Origin: Brevibacterium ihuae
GTDB lineage: Bacteria; Actinomycetota; Actinomycetes; Actinomycetales; Brevibacteriaceae
Assembly (NCBI RefSeq): GCF_900184225.1
Contig: NZ_FXWZ01000003.1
Span: 186,001 to 250,000 of the forward strand
Direction of reading: 5' to 3'
DNA: 64,000 nucleotides
Shown here: one piece after another, positions 45,605-57,587 of the stretch
Position numbering within the stretch: the stretch's first letter is position 1
Layout: each line of letters opens with the position of its first letter
Position numbers and translations under genes: made by a program
The notes under the pieces: model-generated
Told to the model about the DNA's origin: nothing
What the model saw: the letters and a program-made list of their open reading frames with translations, nothing else
Databases searched by the model: none

Positions 45605-46210
45605 TCAGCGGGGACGGCGCACGAAGGGCAGGGCACCGGGGAGCATCGCGACCTTCCCCTGACCTGCCCTCACGGCGCAGACGATCGATCCGATGACGTG
45701 ATAGATGCCGATCACCGACCAGGTGACCATGGCGACCCCGATGGGGAAGAACTGTCCGTTGTACTGCGGCTCGTCGCCCAGGAGGTAGAGCAGGAGGATG
45801 TGCACGCCCACGAGCACGAGCGTGTAGAGGCCGAAGCTGATCGACCAGTTGAGGGCGTTCCGGGTGTTGAGCCGGGCGGTCAGCGAGTCGCGCGCGTGGG
45901 TGTTGTGCACGATCGCCGTGGCGATGATGCCGAAGATGTTGCCGAGGATGAAGAAGCCGAACAGGCTGATGAGGCCGAGCCACCACCCGAGCGCCCCGGT
46001 CCTCCCCGATGCGTGCCCGGCCGGATGCTGCACTCCCCCTGCGGGCGGGCCCGCCGCGGGGTGGGCCGGCCACCCGCTGCCGGGCTGCGCCGCTGTGGGA
46101 TCGGGCTGACCCGCTGTGGGGTTCGCCGGCCACCCGCTGCCAGAGGACGGCGGATGGGGGGCGGGAGCGCCCGGAGCAGGGCGACCGTGCGGCTGCTGGG
46201 GATCGTTCAT
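45605..46210 (-). CDS. DUF4870-like membrane protein with Pro/Gly-rich N-terminus
   Basis: 201 residues. Residues 1-70 are Pro/Gly/Ala-rich with a repeated G-S-G-W-P-A-x-P unit, probably disordered. Residues about 72-180 contain three hydrophobic segments with L-N-T-R-N-A-L-N-W-S-I-S-F-G (the DUF4870 signature region with conserved Asn/Gln and Trp) and I-G-I-Y-H-V-I-G-S-I-V-C-A-V-R-A. Function of the family is unknown. Stands between gatC and ligA on the same strand with gaps of about 190 and 75 bases. Confidence 0.8.
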   Translation of the reverse strand: MNDPQQPHGRPAPGAPAPHPPSSGSGWPANPTAGQPDPTAAQPGSGWPAHPAAGPPAGGVQHPAGHASGRTGALGWWLGLISLFGFFILGNIFGIIATAIVHNTHARDSLTARLNTRNALNWSISFGLYTLVLVGVHILLLYLLGDEPQYNGQFFPIGVAMVTWSVIGIYHVIGSIVCAVRAGQGKVAMLPGALPFVRRPR

Positions 46211-46285
46211 CGTGGTTCCGTTCTCATGCTTCGTGCGCGTCCCCGGGGGTGCGACGTCGTCCGCACCAGTGTGCCGGAACACGGG

Positions 46286-48709
<2,424 letters not shown>

Positions 48710-49771
48710 TCACGACTCCTCCGCGAGCGCGTCGGCGAGCCGGGCCGCGAGCGCGGTGTTCCCGAGCGCGGTCCGCACCGAGGCGTCGGCCGGGAGCAGC
48801 GGCGGGAGTCCGACCGGCAGCTCCCACCCGGTGAGGATACCGAACCCGGCCAGGGTCGACCGGCTCATCCCGATGCGCTCCCACGGTTCGGCGAGCGCGC
48901 CCACCCACTGCGTGACCGCGTCCGGCCGCTGTCCGGCGCGGGCGGGCAGGCGCAGCCATACCTCGGTCCCGGTGTCGACGGCTTCGGCGACCTCCTCCCA
49001 CCCGCGGTCGCCGAGCGATTCGAGCGGGACGCTCAACGCCCTCGCCCCGGCGTCGGCGAGGAGGCGCCGGTGGGGGACGGCCGCGCCGCGGATCCGCACG
49101 TGGCCGAGCGCCGGCAGACCGAGGATCGTGTCCGGACCGGTCCGGCGGAGGAGCGCGGCGAGCACCGCGGTGACCGTCTGCTCGGCGAGCGCCGGCAGGG
49201 TGCGGAATCCCGAGACCGTGGGCACCGCTCCGCTGAGGATCGCGTCGAGGGACGGCTCCCACAGCCGGACCCGCGGCCGGGCCCCGAGCAGCCGCTCGCA
49301 GCGGTCGAGCTCCGCGGCGATTCCGGCGGCGTAGTCCGCGGCGACGTCGCGCACCGCTCCGCGGTCGCCGAGCACCGGCGCGCCGCTCGGCAGGCTGAGC
49401 GCCCGGATCAGCGTCCACGGACCCGGCAGCGTCACCAGCGTGCGACCGGCGTACCCCTCGCCGTACTCCCCGAGGGCGTCGAGGGTGCGGCCGAACCGCG
49501 AATCCTCGACCCGCTGGTCCCGTCCCTCGCCGCGGCTCAGGCGCCAGCCGAAGGAGCCGAGGTCGACGGGCAGTTCGGCGAGCAGGCGCACCGCGGCCCC
49601 GATCCCGTCGACGGCCCATCGGGTGCCGCCCTGCGCCGGGACACCGGTGTGCGCGATCGCCGGATAGCCGGCGGCGAGGTCCTCGAACACCGCCGAGGTG
49701 CCCTCCCGGGGGTCCTCTCCCGGCCACACCCCGGTGGTCGAGAAGGAGCGCTGGGCGGAATCGCGGCTCAT
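48710..49771 (-). CDS. Cobalamin-independent methionine synthase-like (MetE-fold) protein, probably non-catalytic
   Basis: 353 residues. Position between ligA and mnmA matches a conserved actinobacterial gene often named methionine synthase-like (as Rv3015c in M. tuberculosis). Recognisable: F-S-T-T-G-V-W-P-G-E-D-P near the start, T-L-P-G-P-W-T-L, and L-W-E-P-S-L. The zinc-binding Cys and His of true MetE (H-x-C, and a C-terminal Cys) are not present; the only visible Cys (E-L-D-R-C-E) is not placed as a ligand. So methionine synthase activity is unlikely. The ATG overlaps the stop of the S9 peptidase gene (ATGA). Confidence 0.7.
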   Translation of the reverse strand: MSRDSAQRSFSTTGVWPGEDPREGTSAVFEDLAAGYPAIAHTGVPAQGGTRWAVDGIGAAVRLLAELPVDLGSFGWRLSRGEGRDQRVEDSRFGRTLDALGEYGEGYAGRTLVTLPGPWTLIRALSLPSGAPVLGDRGAVRDVAADYAAGIAAELDRCERLLGARPRVRLWEPSLDAILSGAVPTVSGFRTLPALAEQTVTAVLAALLRRTGPDTILGLPALGHVRIRGAAVPHRRLLADAGARALSVPLESLGDRGWEEVAEAVDTGTEVWLRLPARAGQRPDAVTQWVGALAEPWERIGMSRSTLAGFGILTGWELPVGLPPLLPADASVRTALGNTALAARLADALAEES

Positions 49772-51735
49772 CGGCCGCGTCCGCGGAGGATGACCCGGCG
49801 GATGCCCGGGGTGTCGAAGCCCATGATGCGGCCGTAGAAGCCGAGCTCGGTCTCGAGAGAGTCGATGAGGGTCTCCGTCCGGACGAAGCCGTGCGATTCG
49901 CGCGGGTAGATCTTCGCGACGTAGGGCAGGTCGAGCCGTTCGAGGGCGGCGACGAGCCGGTCCGTCTGGCTCTGCGGCACCACCGGGTCGAGCTCGCCGT
50001 GGAACACCGCCACGGGGGCGGACAGGGCGTCGAGCCGGTTGAGCGGAGCGCGCTCCTCGTAGATCGCCGCGGACTCCGGCAGCGGACCGACGAGCGTGCC
50101 GATGTAGTGCGATTCGAAGTCGTGGGTCTCGGTGACGAACCGGGTGAGCTCCGCGACCCCGTAGTACGAGGTCCCGCACGCGAAGTCGCTCGTCGTGGTG
50201 AGCGCATTGAGGACGGTCCACCCGCCGGCGGAGCCGCCGCTGATCGCGAACCGGTCCGCGTCGGCCTCACCGGCGGCGGCGAGGCCGCGGAGCACGGTCA
50301 CGGTGTCCGCGACGTCGACGATCCCCCACTGCCCGCGCAGCCGGTCGCGATAGGCGCGCCCGTACCCGGTGGAGCCGCCGTAGTTGACGTCGACGACGCC
50401 GATCCCGCGCGAGGTGAAGTAGGCGTGGTGGGCCGAGACCATGGGCACCGCCTGGCCGGTGGGCCCGCCGTGGACGAAGGCGACATATGGGGGCGCCTCG
50501 CCGGCGGGTCCGGAGAAGCGGGGGCTGCGCGGCGGATACACGACGGCCGGGATCCCGTCGAACTCCCGCAGCTCGGCGTTCGGGTAGTGGTCGACGTGGG
50601 CGAGGCGCGAGTTCGACAGCGCCACCGGCAGGAGCTCGCGGGAGGCGAGGTCGAAGGTGTAGAGCCCGTTCACGCGCTGCGCGCTGCCGCCGATGAGGAG
50701 GGCCGTCCCGGCCCGGTAGTCCTGGATCGAGAAGCTCGTCAGCCCGCAGTCGAGGAGCCGGTGCTCGCCGGTATGGACGTCGGCCCACACGAGGGACGAC
50801 GTCCCGTACCGGCTCTCCGCGAGGATCCGGTTGCCGCGCTCCACCGGAAGGTGCCAGCGGTCGCCGAGCGACCACAGCGGACCGCCGATCTCCCCGTCGG
50901 TACGCAGCAGCGACACCTCCTCGGCCGGGCCGACCCCGGCCTCGCCCCGGCTGCGGGCGAGGAAGGCGGGGACGTCGAGGCGGTAGAGCTCCCACCAGCC
51001 GGTCCGGTCGGCGCTGACGACGAGCGTCGTGCTGCCGAGCCATTCCGGCTGCAGCACCGACTCCTCGCTCCGTCCGAAGATCGCGACGGCCGGCCCGACC
51101 GGGCGCCCCTCGGTGAGCTCCTGGACGAACACCCGGGTCTCGTCCCAGGGCATGTGCGGGTGGTCCCAGCCGATGAAGGACAGGAAGCGGCCGTCCGGGG
51201 AGATCCGCGGCCACGCGAGGAAGTGGGGCCCCTGCGCGAGCGTGACCGGCCCGCCGTCCTCGACCGGCGCGACGATGGAGCGCTGCACCCTGCCGGGATC
51301 GCGATGACTCTCCCGGACGGCGAGCAGCCGGCCGCCGGTGTGCACGAGATCGCCGTAGCGCACGGCCGACCGGGACGCCGGGGTGAGCGGGACGGGCCGG
51401 GCGTCCGGGTCCCGGGTGTCGAGGCCGTGGATGCGCTGATCGGTCGCGTTGACGAAATAGAGCATGCCCGAGCCGGGGTCGATCTCCCAGGCCCCGCCCC
51501 CGTACTCGTGGACGCGGCTGCGGGCGTTGTAGCCGCACGGGAGGACGAGCGCGTCGTCGTCGAACCGACCGGTGCGGGACACGAAGATCCCCGTCCGCCC
51601 CTCCTCGGAGGACAGACGCCGGGAGTACCAGACCGCGTCGCCGACGAACCGGGCGCGCTGGATCGGTTCGGACCCCGCGGCCACGTGCGCGGCGGTGATC
51701 GGGGACTCCCAGGATCCGAACGGTGCGGTGCTCAT
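49768..51735 (-). CDS. Prolyl oligopeptidase family (S9) serine peptidase
   Basis: 655 residues. The N-terminal part (about 40-380) has beta-propeller-like repeats; the C-terminal part is an alpha/beta hydrolase with G-G-S-A-G-G-W-T (nucleophile Ser), H-G-E-L-D-P-V-V-P-Q (Asp) and E-S-H-G-F (His), matching S9 acylaminoacyl-peptidase types. V-D-V-N-Y-G-G-S-T-G-Y-G-R is the oxyanion segment. No signal peptide, so cytoplasmic. TACTGT (51742-51747) is exactly six bases before the ATG, so a leaderless promoter starts within the mnmA-S9-MetE-like-ligA row. Confidence 0.9.
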   Translation of the reverse strand: MSTAPFGSWESPITAAHVAAGSEPIQRARFVGDAVWYSRRLSSEEGRTGIFVSRTGRFDDDALVLPCGYNARSRVHEYGGGAWEIDPGSGMLYFVNATDQRIHGLDTRDPDARPVPLTPASRSAVRYGDLVHTGGRLLAVRESHRDPGRVQRSIVAPVEDGGPVTLAQGPHFLAWPRISPDGRFLSFIGWDHPHMPWDETRVFVQELTEGRPVGPAVAIFGRSEESVLQPEWLGSTTLVVSADRTGWWELYRLDVPAFLARSRGEAGVGPAEEVSLLRTDGEIGGPLWSLGDRWHLPVERGNRILAESRYGTSSLVWADVHTGEHRLLDCGLTSFSIQDYRAGTALLIGGSAQRVNGLYTFDLASRELLPVALSNSRLAHVDHYPNAELREFDGIPAVVYPPRSPRFSGPAGEAPPYVAFVHGGPTGQAVPMVSAHHAYFTSRGIGVVDVNYGGSTGYGRAYRDRLRGQWGIVDVADTVTVLRGLAAAGEADADRFAISGGSAGGWTVLNALTTTSDFACGTSYYGVAELTRFVTETHDFESHYIGTLVGPLPESAAIYEERAPLNRLDALSAPVAVFHGELDPVVPQSQTDRLVAALERLDLPYVAKIYPRESHGFVRTETLIDSLETELGFYGRIMGFDTPGIRRVILRGRGR

Positions 51736-51812
51736 GGTTCCACAGTAGCGAGTGGAACGGACACCGGTCCGCCGCCCCCGCCCCACTGCGGCACGGCAGG
51801 AGCGGCGGCCCG

Positions 51813-53003
51813 TCAGACCGCGGCGGCGCTCCGGTGGGTGCGGTCGATCGTCGACTGGCCGAGCACCCGGGAGCCGCGGTAGATCACCATGGTCTGTCCC
51901 GGGGCGACCCCGGACAGGGGCAGCGCGGTGGCGACGTGCATGAGCCGGCCGGGCGGCCGGGAGCGGGGCGGAGTGATGCCCTCGGGATCGGTCGCCTCGG
52001 CGTCCTCCGCCTCGGCGATGTGCTCGCCGAGCCACATCCGGGCCGGCACCGGGTCGGCGTGGGCGCGGATCTGCACCTCGCAGTCGATCGCGGCGGACTC
52101 CGCATAGCCGACGTCGGCCGGCGGCGCCCCGCACCACGAGGTGCGGATCCCGTCGAGGCGGTCGACGGACAGCGCCTTCCGCGGCCCCACGGTCACGGTG
52201 TTCTCGCGCGGATCGACCGCGAGGACGTAGCGCGGCTTCCCGTCGTCCGCCGGGCGCTCGATGCGGAGGCCCCGGCGCTGGCCGACGGTGTACGTCATCG
52301 CGCCCTCGTGCTCACCGAGCACGTGCCCGTCGGCGTCGGTGATGAGGCCGGGGCGCATGGGGATCTTGTCGGACAGCCATGCCTTCGTGTCCCCGTCGGG
52401 GATGAAGCAGATGTCGTAGGAGTCGGGCTTGTCGGCGACCGGGAAGCCGCGCTCGCGGGCCTCCGCGCGGACCTCGGCCTTCGACGCCGACGCCCCGATC
52501 GGGAACAGGCAGTGCCGCAGCTGCTCCTGGGTGAGCACCCCGAGCACGTAGGACTGGTCCTTGTTGAGGTCGAGCCCGCGGTGGAGCTCGGGCTCGCCGT
52601 CGCCGTCCCGGGCGATCTCCGCGTAGTGGCCGGTGGCCACCGCGTCGAAGCCGAGCGCGATCGCCCGGTCGAGGAGCGCGGCGAACTTGATCTTCTCGTT
52701 GCACCGCATGCACGGGTTCGGGGTGCGCCCCTGGGAGTACTCCGCGACGAAGTCGTCGACGACATCGGCCTTGAACCGCTCGGAGAAGTCCCAGACGTAG
52801 AACGGGATGCCGAGCATGCCCGCCACCCGGTGGGCGTCCCGGGAGTCCTCGATCGTGCAGCAGCCGCGCGAACCGGTGCGCAGGGTACCGGGCATGCGCG
52901 AGAGCGCCAGGTGGACGCCGACGACCTCGTGCCCGGCGTCGACGGCGCGCGCTGCGGCGACGGCGGAGTCGACTCCCCCGGACATCGCGGCGAGGACCCT
53001 CAT
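51813..53003 (-). CDS. mnmA: tRNA-specific 2-thiouridylase
   Basis: Thiolates U34 of tRNA(Lys/Glu/Gln) with sulfur from a cysteine desulfurase. 396 residues. PP-loop S-G-G-V-D-S-A (8-14), the active-site Cys in N-P-C-M-R-C-N, G-H-Y-A-E-I, and the second catalytic Cys in Y-D-I-C-F-I-P. A segment [12 protein letters not shown] near the C-terminus (about 330-345) is an acidic insertion not typical of the family. Its start overlaps the desulfurase stop by four bases, so donor and acceptor are co-expressed. Confidence 0.96.
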   Translation of the reverse strand: MRVLAAMSGGVDSAVAAARAVDAGHEVVGVHLALSRMPGTLRTGSRGCCTIEDSRDAHRVAGMLGIPFYVWDFSERFKADVVDDFVAEYSQGRTPNPCMRCNEKIKFAALLDRAIALGFDAVATGHYAEIARDGDGEPELHRGLDLNKDQSYVLGVLTQEQLRHCLFPIGASASKAEVRAEARERGFPVADKPDSYDICFIPDGDTKAWLSDKIPMRPGLITDADGHVLGEHEGAMTYTVGQRRGLRIERPADDGKPRYVLAVDPRENTVTVGPRKALSVDRLDGIRTSWCGAPPADVGYAESAAIDCEVQIRAHADPVPARMWLGEHIAEAEDAEATDPEGITPPRSRPPGRLMHVATALPLSGVAPGQTMVIYRGSRVLGQSTIDRTHRSAAAV

Positions 53004-54202
53004 GACTGCACGCCCGTCTCCGCGGGTCGCTCCCCCGAGGCCATACCGGCCCGGCGGGCGCGCGCGACGACGTCCGGGACCGCGGCGAGGAGTCGGTCGA
53101 CGTCGTCCTCAGTGGTCTCCGGGCCCAGGGTGAAGCGCTGGCAGGCGCGCGCGGTCGCCTCGTCCCGCCCGCAGGCGAGCAGGACCTCCGAGGGCCGGGA
53201 CACGCCTGCCGAGCACGCCGAACCGGCCGAGGTCGCGAAGCCGGCGGCGTCGAAGCCGAAGATCAGTGTGTCGCCCTCGCAGCCGGGGAACACCATGTGG
53301 ACGTTGTTCGGCAGCCGCCCGTCGCCGCGCGGACCGGAGAGCTCCGCGTCCGGGACGGCGGACTCGATCCCGGCGATGAGCCGGTCGCGCAGCTCCGCGA
53401 GGCGCCCGGCCCGCGCCGGGAGGTCGGCGGTCGCGTCCCGCGCGGCCGCTGCGAAGGCGACGGCGCCGGCGACGTCGAGGGTCCCGGAGCGAACGGAGCG
53501 CTCCTGCCCGCCGCCGTGGAGCTCCGGCTCGGGTGCGAGGTCCCGGCTGAGCACGAGAGCGCCGATCCCCCCCGGACCGCCGATCTTGTGGGCGGTCACC
53601 GTCATCGCGTCGACGCCGAGCGCAGCGAAATCGAGCGGCAGCTGCCCGAACGCCTGGACCGCATCGGTATGGACGGGCACGCCGCGGGCGTGGGCGAGGT
53701 CGACGATCTCGGCGATCGGCTGCACCGTGCCGATCTCGTTGTTCGCAGTCATCACCGACACGAGGGCGGTGCGCCCCGGGTCGCTCGCGAGCGCGGTCTC
53801 GAACGCGGCGAGGTCGAGGCGCCCCTCGGCATCGACCGGCACCCGGACGACCTCGGCGCCGAGACGGGTGAGCGAGTCGGCGGCCTCGGCGACCGCCGGG
53901 TGCTCGATCGTCGAGATGAGGATGCGCGGGCGCGGGGCGTCGGCGCCGCGCAGCCGCCACAGGCCCTTGATCGCGAGGTTGTCCGCCTCGGTGCCGCCGG
54001 AGGTGAGGACGACCTCGGCGGGCGAGGTCGCGCCGACGGCCCGGGCGATGTCCTCGCGGGCGGACTCGAGCCGCATCCGGGCGGCCTGGCCCTCGGCATG
54101 GAGCGACGACGGGTTCGCGACCCGTTCGAGCTCTGCGGTGTAGGCCGCGAGCACCGACGGCGTCATGGGCGAGGTGGCGGCATGATCGAAATAGGTGCGC
54201 AC
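53000..54202 (-). CDS. Cysteine desulfurase
   Basis: PLP enzyme releasing sulfur from cysteine as an enzyme-bound persulfide. GTG 54202 starts [12 protein letters not shown], where the family starts; an adjacent GTG (54205) cannot be excluded. 400 residues. [11 protein letters not shown] (substrate and PLP), [10 protein letters not shown] (PLP Lys), and [14 protein letters not shown] with the reactive Cys. The position beside mnmA points to tRNA thiolation; iron-sulfur use is also possible. Confidence 0.95.
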   Translation of the reverse strand: MRTYFDHAATSPMTPSVLAAYTAELERVANPSSLHAEGQAARMRLESAREDIARAVGATSPAEVVLTSGGTEADNLAIKGLWRLRGADAPRPRILISTIEHPAVAEAADSLTRLGAEVVRVPVDAEGRLDLAAFETALASDPGRTALVSVMTANNEIGTVQPIAEIVDLAHARGVPVHTDAVQAFGQLPLDFAALGVDAMTVTAHKIGGPGGIGALVLSRDLAPEPELHGGGQERSVRSGTLDVAGAVAFAAAARDATADLPARAGRLAELRDRLIAGIESAVPDAELSGPRGDGRLPNNVHMVFPGCEGDTLIFGFDAAGFATSAGSACSAGVSRPSEVLLACGRDEATARACQRFTLGPETTEDDVDRLLAAVPDVVARARRAGMASGERPAETGVQS

Positions 54203-54314
54203 CACCCTGATTCTACGCCGGTGGCAGGGAGAGTCCACCGCCCCGGCACCCGCCCCGCGTCCACGTTCCGGCCCGGTGCCATGCGCCGCCCGGGTCGGTC
54301 GTACAGTACCCCTC

Positions 54315-55652
54315 ATGACCTCCAGCCCCGCGCAGACGACCTCGCCTGCCCCGCGCTCGGCCGTGCGCCGCGTCGCGCTCGCCTCCGGCATCGGCAACGC
54401 GATCGAGCTCTACGACTTCATCATCTACGGCCTCGCCTCGGCGATCGTCTTCAACCAGGTGTTCTTCGTCACCGAGGATCCGCTCGTCGGCACGCTCATC
54501 GCCTTCCTCACCATGGGCGCCGGGTTCCTCTCCCGGCCGCTCGGCGGGCTCGTGTTCGGCCACTTCGGCGATCGGCTGGGCCGGAAGTCGATGCTCGTCA
54601 TCACCCTCACCGCCACCGGCGTGTGCACCTTCCTCATCGGACTCGTGCCGCCGACGGAGCAGGTGGGCCTCATCGCTCCGTTCCTCGTCCTCGCGCTGCG
54701 CCTGCTCCAGGGCTTCTTCATGGGCGGCGAGCAGGGAGGGGCGTTCGTCATGGTGACCGAGCACGCCCCGCACGGCACGAAGTCCTTCTACGGCGGCTGG
54801 GCCACCGGCGGCTCCCCGCTCGGCTCGATCCTCGGCACGCTCGCGTTCACGCTCGCCGCCTCGGCCACCGGGGACGCGTTCCTCGACTGGGGCTGGCGGC
54901 TGCCGTTCTTCGCGTCGGCGCTCCTCGTGCTCGTCGGCCTCTACATCCGCCTGCGGCTCGACGAATCCCCGGAGTTCACCGCCCTCGAGCGCTCCGATGC
55001 GACCGCCGCGGCCCCGCTCGTCGAGGTCATGCGCACCGCTGGCCTGTTCGTCCTCGCCGGCCTGCTCCTCAATATGGGCTTCAATCTCACGATCTTCATC
55101 GTCAACACCTTCTCGATGGCGTTCGGCACCGAGGCGCTCGGGATGGAGCGCTCGACGATCCTCACCGCCGGCCTCATCGGCTCCGCGGTCCACCTCGTCA
55201 CGTGCCTGACTGCGGCGTATCTCGGCGACCGGATCGGGATGACGAAGGTCATGACGGTCGGCGCCGGTCTCCTCATCCTCTGGGCGTTCCCGTTCTTCTG
55301 GTTCTTCTCCTCCGGCACCGCCCTCGGCGCGACGATCGCGATCGTCGGCGGCTATGCGGCGGCCGGCGTGCTCTGGGGGCCGATGGCCTACTGGTTCACC
55401 GCGCTCTTCGCACCGCGCTTCCGCTACTCCGGAGTGTCGGTGTCGTTCCAGGTGGGCGCCGTGCTCGGCGGAGGGCTCTCGCCCACGGTGTCGACGTGGC
55501 TGCTCCGCACCTTCGACGGCGCGACTTGGCCGATCTCGGTGTACCTCGTCGGCGGCGGGGTGCTCGCGCTCATCGGCCTCGCCCTCGGCAGACAGCGCAT
55601 CGCGCGGGCGCAGCAGGGGGACCAGCCGCCTACCGCGCCCGCGCGATCCTGA
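54315..55652 (+). CDS. MFS transporter, metabolite:H+ symporter (MHS) type
   Basis: 445 residues, twelve membrane segments. G-I-G-N-A-I-E-L-Y-D-F-I-I-Y-G (about 24-38) and G-H-F-G-D-R-L-G-R-K-S-M-L are the MHS (proline/betaine, shikimate, citrate type) signatures, and G-G-E-Q-G-G-A is the conserved segment in helix 4. The TACAGT element (54302-54307) seven bases before ATG 54315 indicates leaderless transcription. It diverges from the cysteine desulfurase and converges on the binding-protein gene. Substrate unknown. Confidence 0.9.
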   Translation: MTSSPAQTTSPAPRSAVRRVALASGIGNAIELYDFIIYGLASAIVFNQVFFVTEDPLVGTLIAFLTMGAGFLSRPLGGLVFGHFGDRLGRKSMLVITLTATGVCTFLIGLVPPTEQVGLIAPFLVLALRLLQGFFMGGEQGGAFVMVTEHAPHGTKSFYGGWATGGSPLGSILGTLAFTLAASATGDAFLDWGWRLPFFASALLVLVGLYIRLRLDESPEFTALERSDATAAAPLVEVMRTAGLFVLAGLLLNMGFNLTIFIVNTFSMAFGTEALGMERSTILTAGLIGSAVHLVTCLTAAYLGDRIGMTKVMTVGAGLLILWAFPFFWFFSSGTALGATIAIVGGYAAAGVLWGPMAYWFTALFAPRFRYSGVSVSFQVGAVLGGGLSPTVSTWLLRTFDGATWPISVYLVGGGVLALIGLALGRQRIARAQQGDQPPTAPARS

Positions 55653-55671
55653 GACCGGTGGGGCCGCTCGC

Positions 55672-56574
55672 TCAGTAGTCCTCGGTCGCGGGCTGCTCCA
55701 CCCCGGAGCTGTCCCCGAGCGTGTGCTCGAAGGCCTCGACCCAGGTGCCGTCCTCCCGCGCCTGCTCGAGGATCTCGTTGATCGCGGTCCGCAGCTCCTT
55801 CTCGTCCTTGGGCATCCCGATGCCGTAGGGCTCCTCAGAGAACGGCTCGCCGACGACGCGCATCTCGTCCCCGTACTGCGCGGCGTACCCGCGGAGGATC
55901 GAGTCGTCGGTGGTCACCGCGTCGACATTGCCCGCCTGCAGGTCGTTGATGCACTTGGGGTAGGCGTCGTAGGTGACGAGATCGGCCTCGGGGTAGTCCG
56001 TCTCGATGCGCATCGCCGTCGTCGAGGCGTCCGCCGAGCACACCGTGGTGCCGGCGAGGTCGTCGGGCCCGTTGATCTCCGAGTCCGCGAGCACGAGGAG
56101 ATCCTGACCGGCCATGTAGTACGGCCCGGCGAAGTCGATGACCTGCTTGCGCTCGTCGTTGATCGTGTAGCTCGCGACGACGAGGTCGACGGTCCGCTGC
56201 TGGAGGAAGGGCTCGCGGTTCGGCGTCACGGTCTCGATGAACTCGATGTCCTCGGGGGCGAATCCGATGCCGGCGGCGACGAGCTTCGCGATCTCGACGT
56301 CGAAGCCCTCGGGGATGTCCGAGCCGACCTCGACGTTCGCCAGCCCCGGCTGGTCGTACTTGACGCCGATCCGCAGGGTGCCGCGCTCGTTCGCCTCCGA
56401 CCAGGTCGGCGACCCCTCGAGCGCGAAGTCCTCGGCGACCGTGTACTCCGGCGCCTCCGCTCCGCCCTCGGACCCGCCCGACTCCCCGCCGCCGGGGGTG
56501 CCCGACTGACCGCACCCGGCGAGTGCGAGCGCGCCGGTCGCGGCGAGCGCCGCCATCCATCGTGTCCTGGCCAT
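55672..56574 (-). CDS. Glutamate-type ABC transporter substrate-binding lipoprotein, orphan
   Basis: 300 residues. A signal peptide with lipobox L-A-L-A-G-C (Cys21) and a Gly/Ser-rich linker (23-42) is followed by an SBP_bac_3 domain: R-I-G-V-K-Y-D-Q-P-G-L-A (substrate entry), G-F-D-V-E-I-A-K-L-V-A, and Q-A-G-N-V-D-A-V-T-T-D-D. These resemble GluB-type glutamate-binding lipoproteins of corynebacteria. No permease or ATPase gene is adjacent, so the partner is elsewhere or the protein acts as a sensor. Ends 20 bases from the convergent MHS transporter. Confidence 0.9.
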   Translation of the reverse strand: MARTRWMAALAATGALALAGCGQSGTPGGGESGGSEGGAEAPEYTVAEDFALEGSPTWSEANERGTLRIGVKYDQPGLANVEVGSDIPEGFDVEIAKLVAAGIGFAPEDIEFIETVTPNREPFLQQRTVDLVVASYTINDERKQVIDFAGPYYMAGQDLLVLADSEINGPDDLAGTTVCSADASTTAMRIETDYPEADLVTYDAYPKCINDLQAGNVDAVTTDDSILRGYAAQYGDEMRVVGEPFSEEPYGIGMPKDEKELRTAINEILEQAREDGTWVEAFEHTLGDSSGVEQPATEDY

Positions 56575-56768
56575 GTCGTCTCCTGTGGTCCGTGCCGGGT
56601 CCGTCCCGGTCCGCGTGCTGATCCGGATGCGCCGCGCGGGCCGTTCCGAGCGCGCGGGACGGCACATCTGCCAGCAGTGTGACATCCGGCACACCCGGTT
56701 GCCGTCGCGTCGCCGGGATCGTTGTCCCTTCGTGATGAGGCCGGTTCCGGCCTCGCTACACTGTTCGG

Positions 56769-57119
56769 GTGCTCACCGCCCTGACCTTCGTCCTCTTCGC
56801 CTATTCCGCCGTGCTCACCGTCTGGGGGCTCGTCCTCGCGATCCGCAACACCGCCGCGGGTCCGTGGCTCCTCGGAGCGACCGCCGGGATGCTCGCCCTC
56901 CTCGTCGTCCAGCTCATCGTGTCGATCGTCCTTTGGGGGCGCTCAGCGGACACCGACCCGCTGCTGTTCTTCGGCTATCTCCTCACCGCGATGCTGCTCG
57001 TGCCGCTCGCCGGGTTCTGGGCCTTCGCCGAGCTCAGCCGCTGGGGTCCGGCGGTGGTCGCCGCCGCGGGGATCACCGTGTTCGTCATGATCGAGAGGAT
57101 GGATCAGATTTGGCTGTGA
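56769..57119 (+). CDS. Small multi-TM membrane protein
   Basis: 116 residues, four hydrophobic segments with little between, few charged residues. GTG 56769 is six bases after TACACT (56757-56762), so leaderless; a hairpin GAGGCCGG-TT-CCGGCCTC (56737-56754) sits just upstream. It overlaps the next gene (GTGA). I do not recognise the family. Confidence 0.75.
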   Translation: MLTALTFVLFAYSAVLTVWGLVLAIRNTAAGPWLLGATAGMLALLVVQLIVSIVLWGRSADTDPLLFFGYLLTAMLLVPLAGFWAFAELSRWGPAVVAAAGITVFVMIERMDQIWL

Positions 57120-57550
57120 ACCCCGGTTACTCCGCCATGCACTCCGGCCCGGGGCGCGCGCTCACCGCCGTCTACGGGGTGTTCGCGCTCGCCGCGAGCG
57201 CCCGGGCCGGCTACCAGATCATCCGCGAGTTCGACGACGCCCCGCTCGCCTACACCCTGTCCGCGGTCGCCGCCGGCGTCTACATCATCGCGACGATCTG
57301 CCTCGTCATCGGCAATCGCACGACCCATCGGATCGCTGTCGTGTCGTGCCTCATCGAGCTCGTCGGCGTGCTCGTCGTCGGCATTCTCAGCCTCACCCAC
57401 CCGGAGGTGTTCGGCGCGCCGAGTGTGTGGTCGGGCTTCGGGATCGGCTACGGCTTCATCCCGCTCGTCCTCCCGGTCGTGGGCCTGTGGTGGCTCCGGC
57501 GGGTCGGCAGGGCCGTGCGTCCGTCGGCGGGCGCGAGCCCTCACGGCTGA
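57116..57550 (+). CDS. Four-TM membrane protein
   Basis: 144 residues; start GTG 57116 overlaps the previous stop, an in-frame TTG two codons earlier is an alternative. Hydrophobic segments about 15-35, 45-68, 76-98 and 105-125, with a basic C-terminus. Probably works with the preceding protein, since the two are translationally coupled. It ends 38 bases from the convergent polytopic lipoprotein gene. Confidence 0.75.
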   Translation: MNPGYSAMHSGPGRALTAVYGVFALAASARAGYQIIREFDDAPLAYTLSAVAAGVYIIATICLVIGNRTTHRIAVVSCLIELVGVLVVGILSLTHPEVFGAPSVWSGFGIGYGFIPLVLPVVGLWWLRRVGRAVRPSAGASPHG

Positions 57551-57587
57551 CGGGCACGAGCACCGCTCCGTCAGCCGCGAACCGGCA

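Noticed and set aside
45527-45612. Repeated GTCAGCGGGGACGG-like motifs between gatC and the DUF4870 gene
   Set aside because: Unit spacing varies (24, 28, 20 bases) and the last one lies at the end of the DUF4870 gene; too weak to call an array.
48710-49771. Functional methionine synthase
   Set aside because: Fold and position fit, but the zinc-binding Cys and His of MetE are not visible, so only a fold-level call is made.
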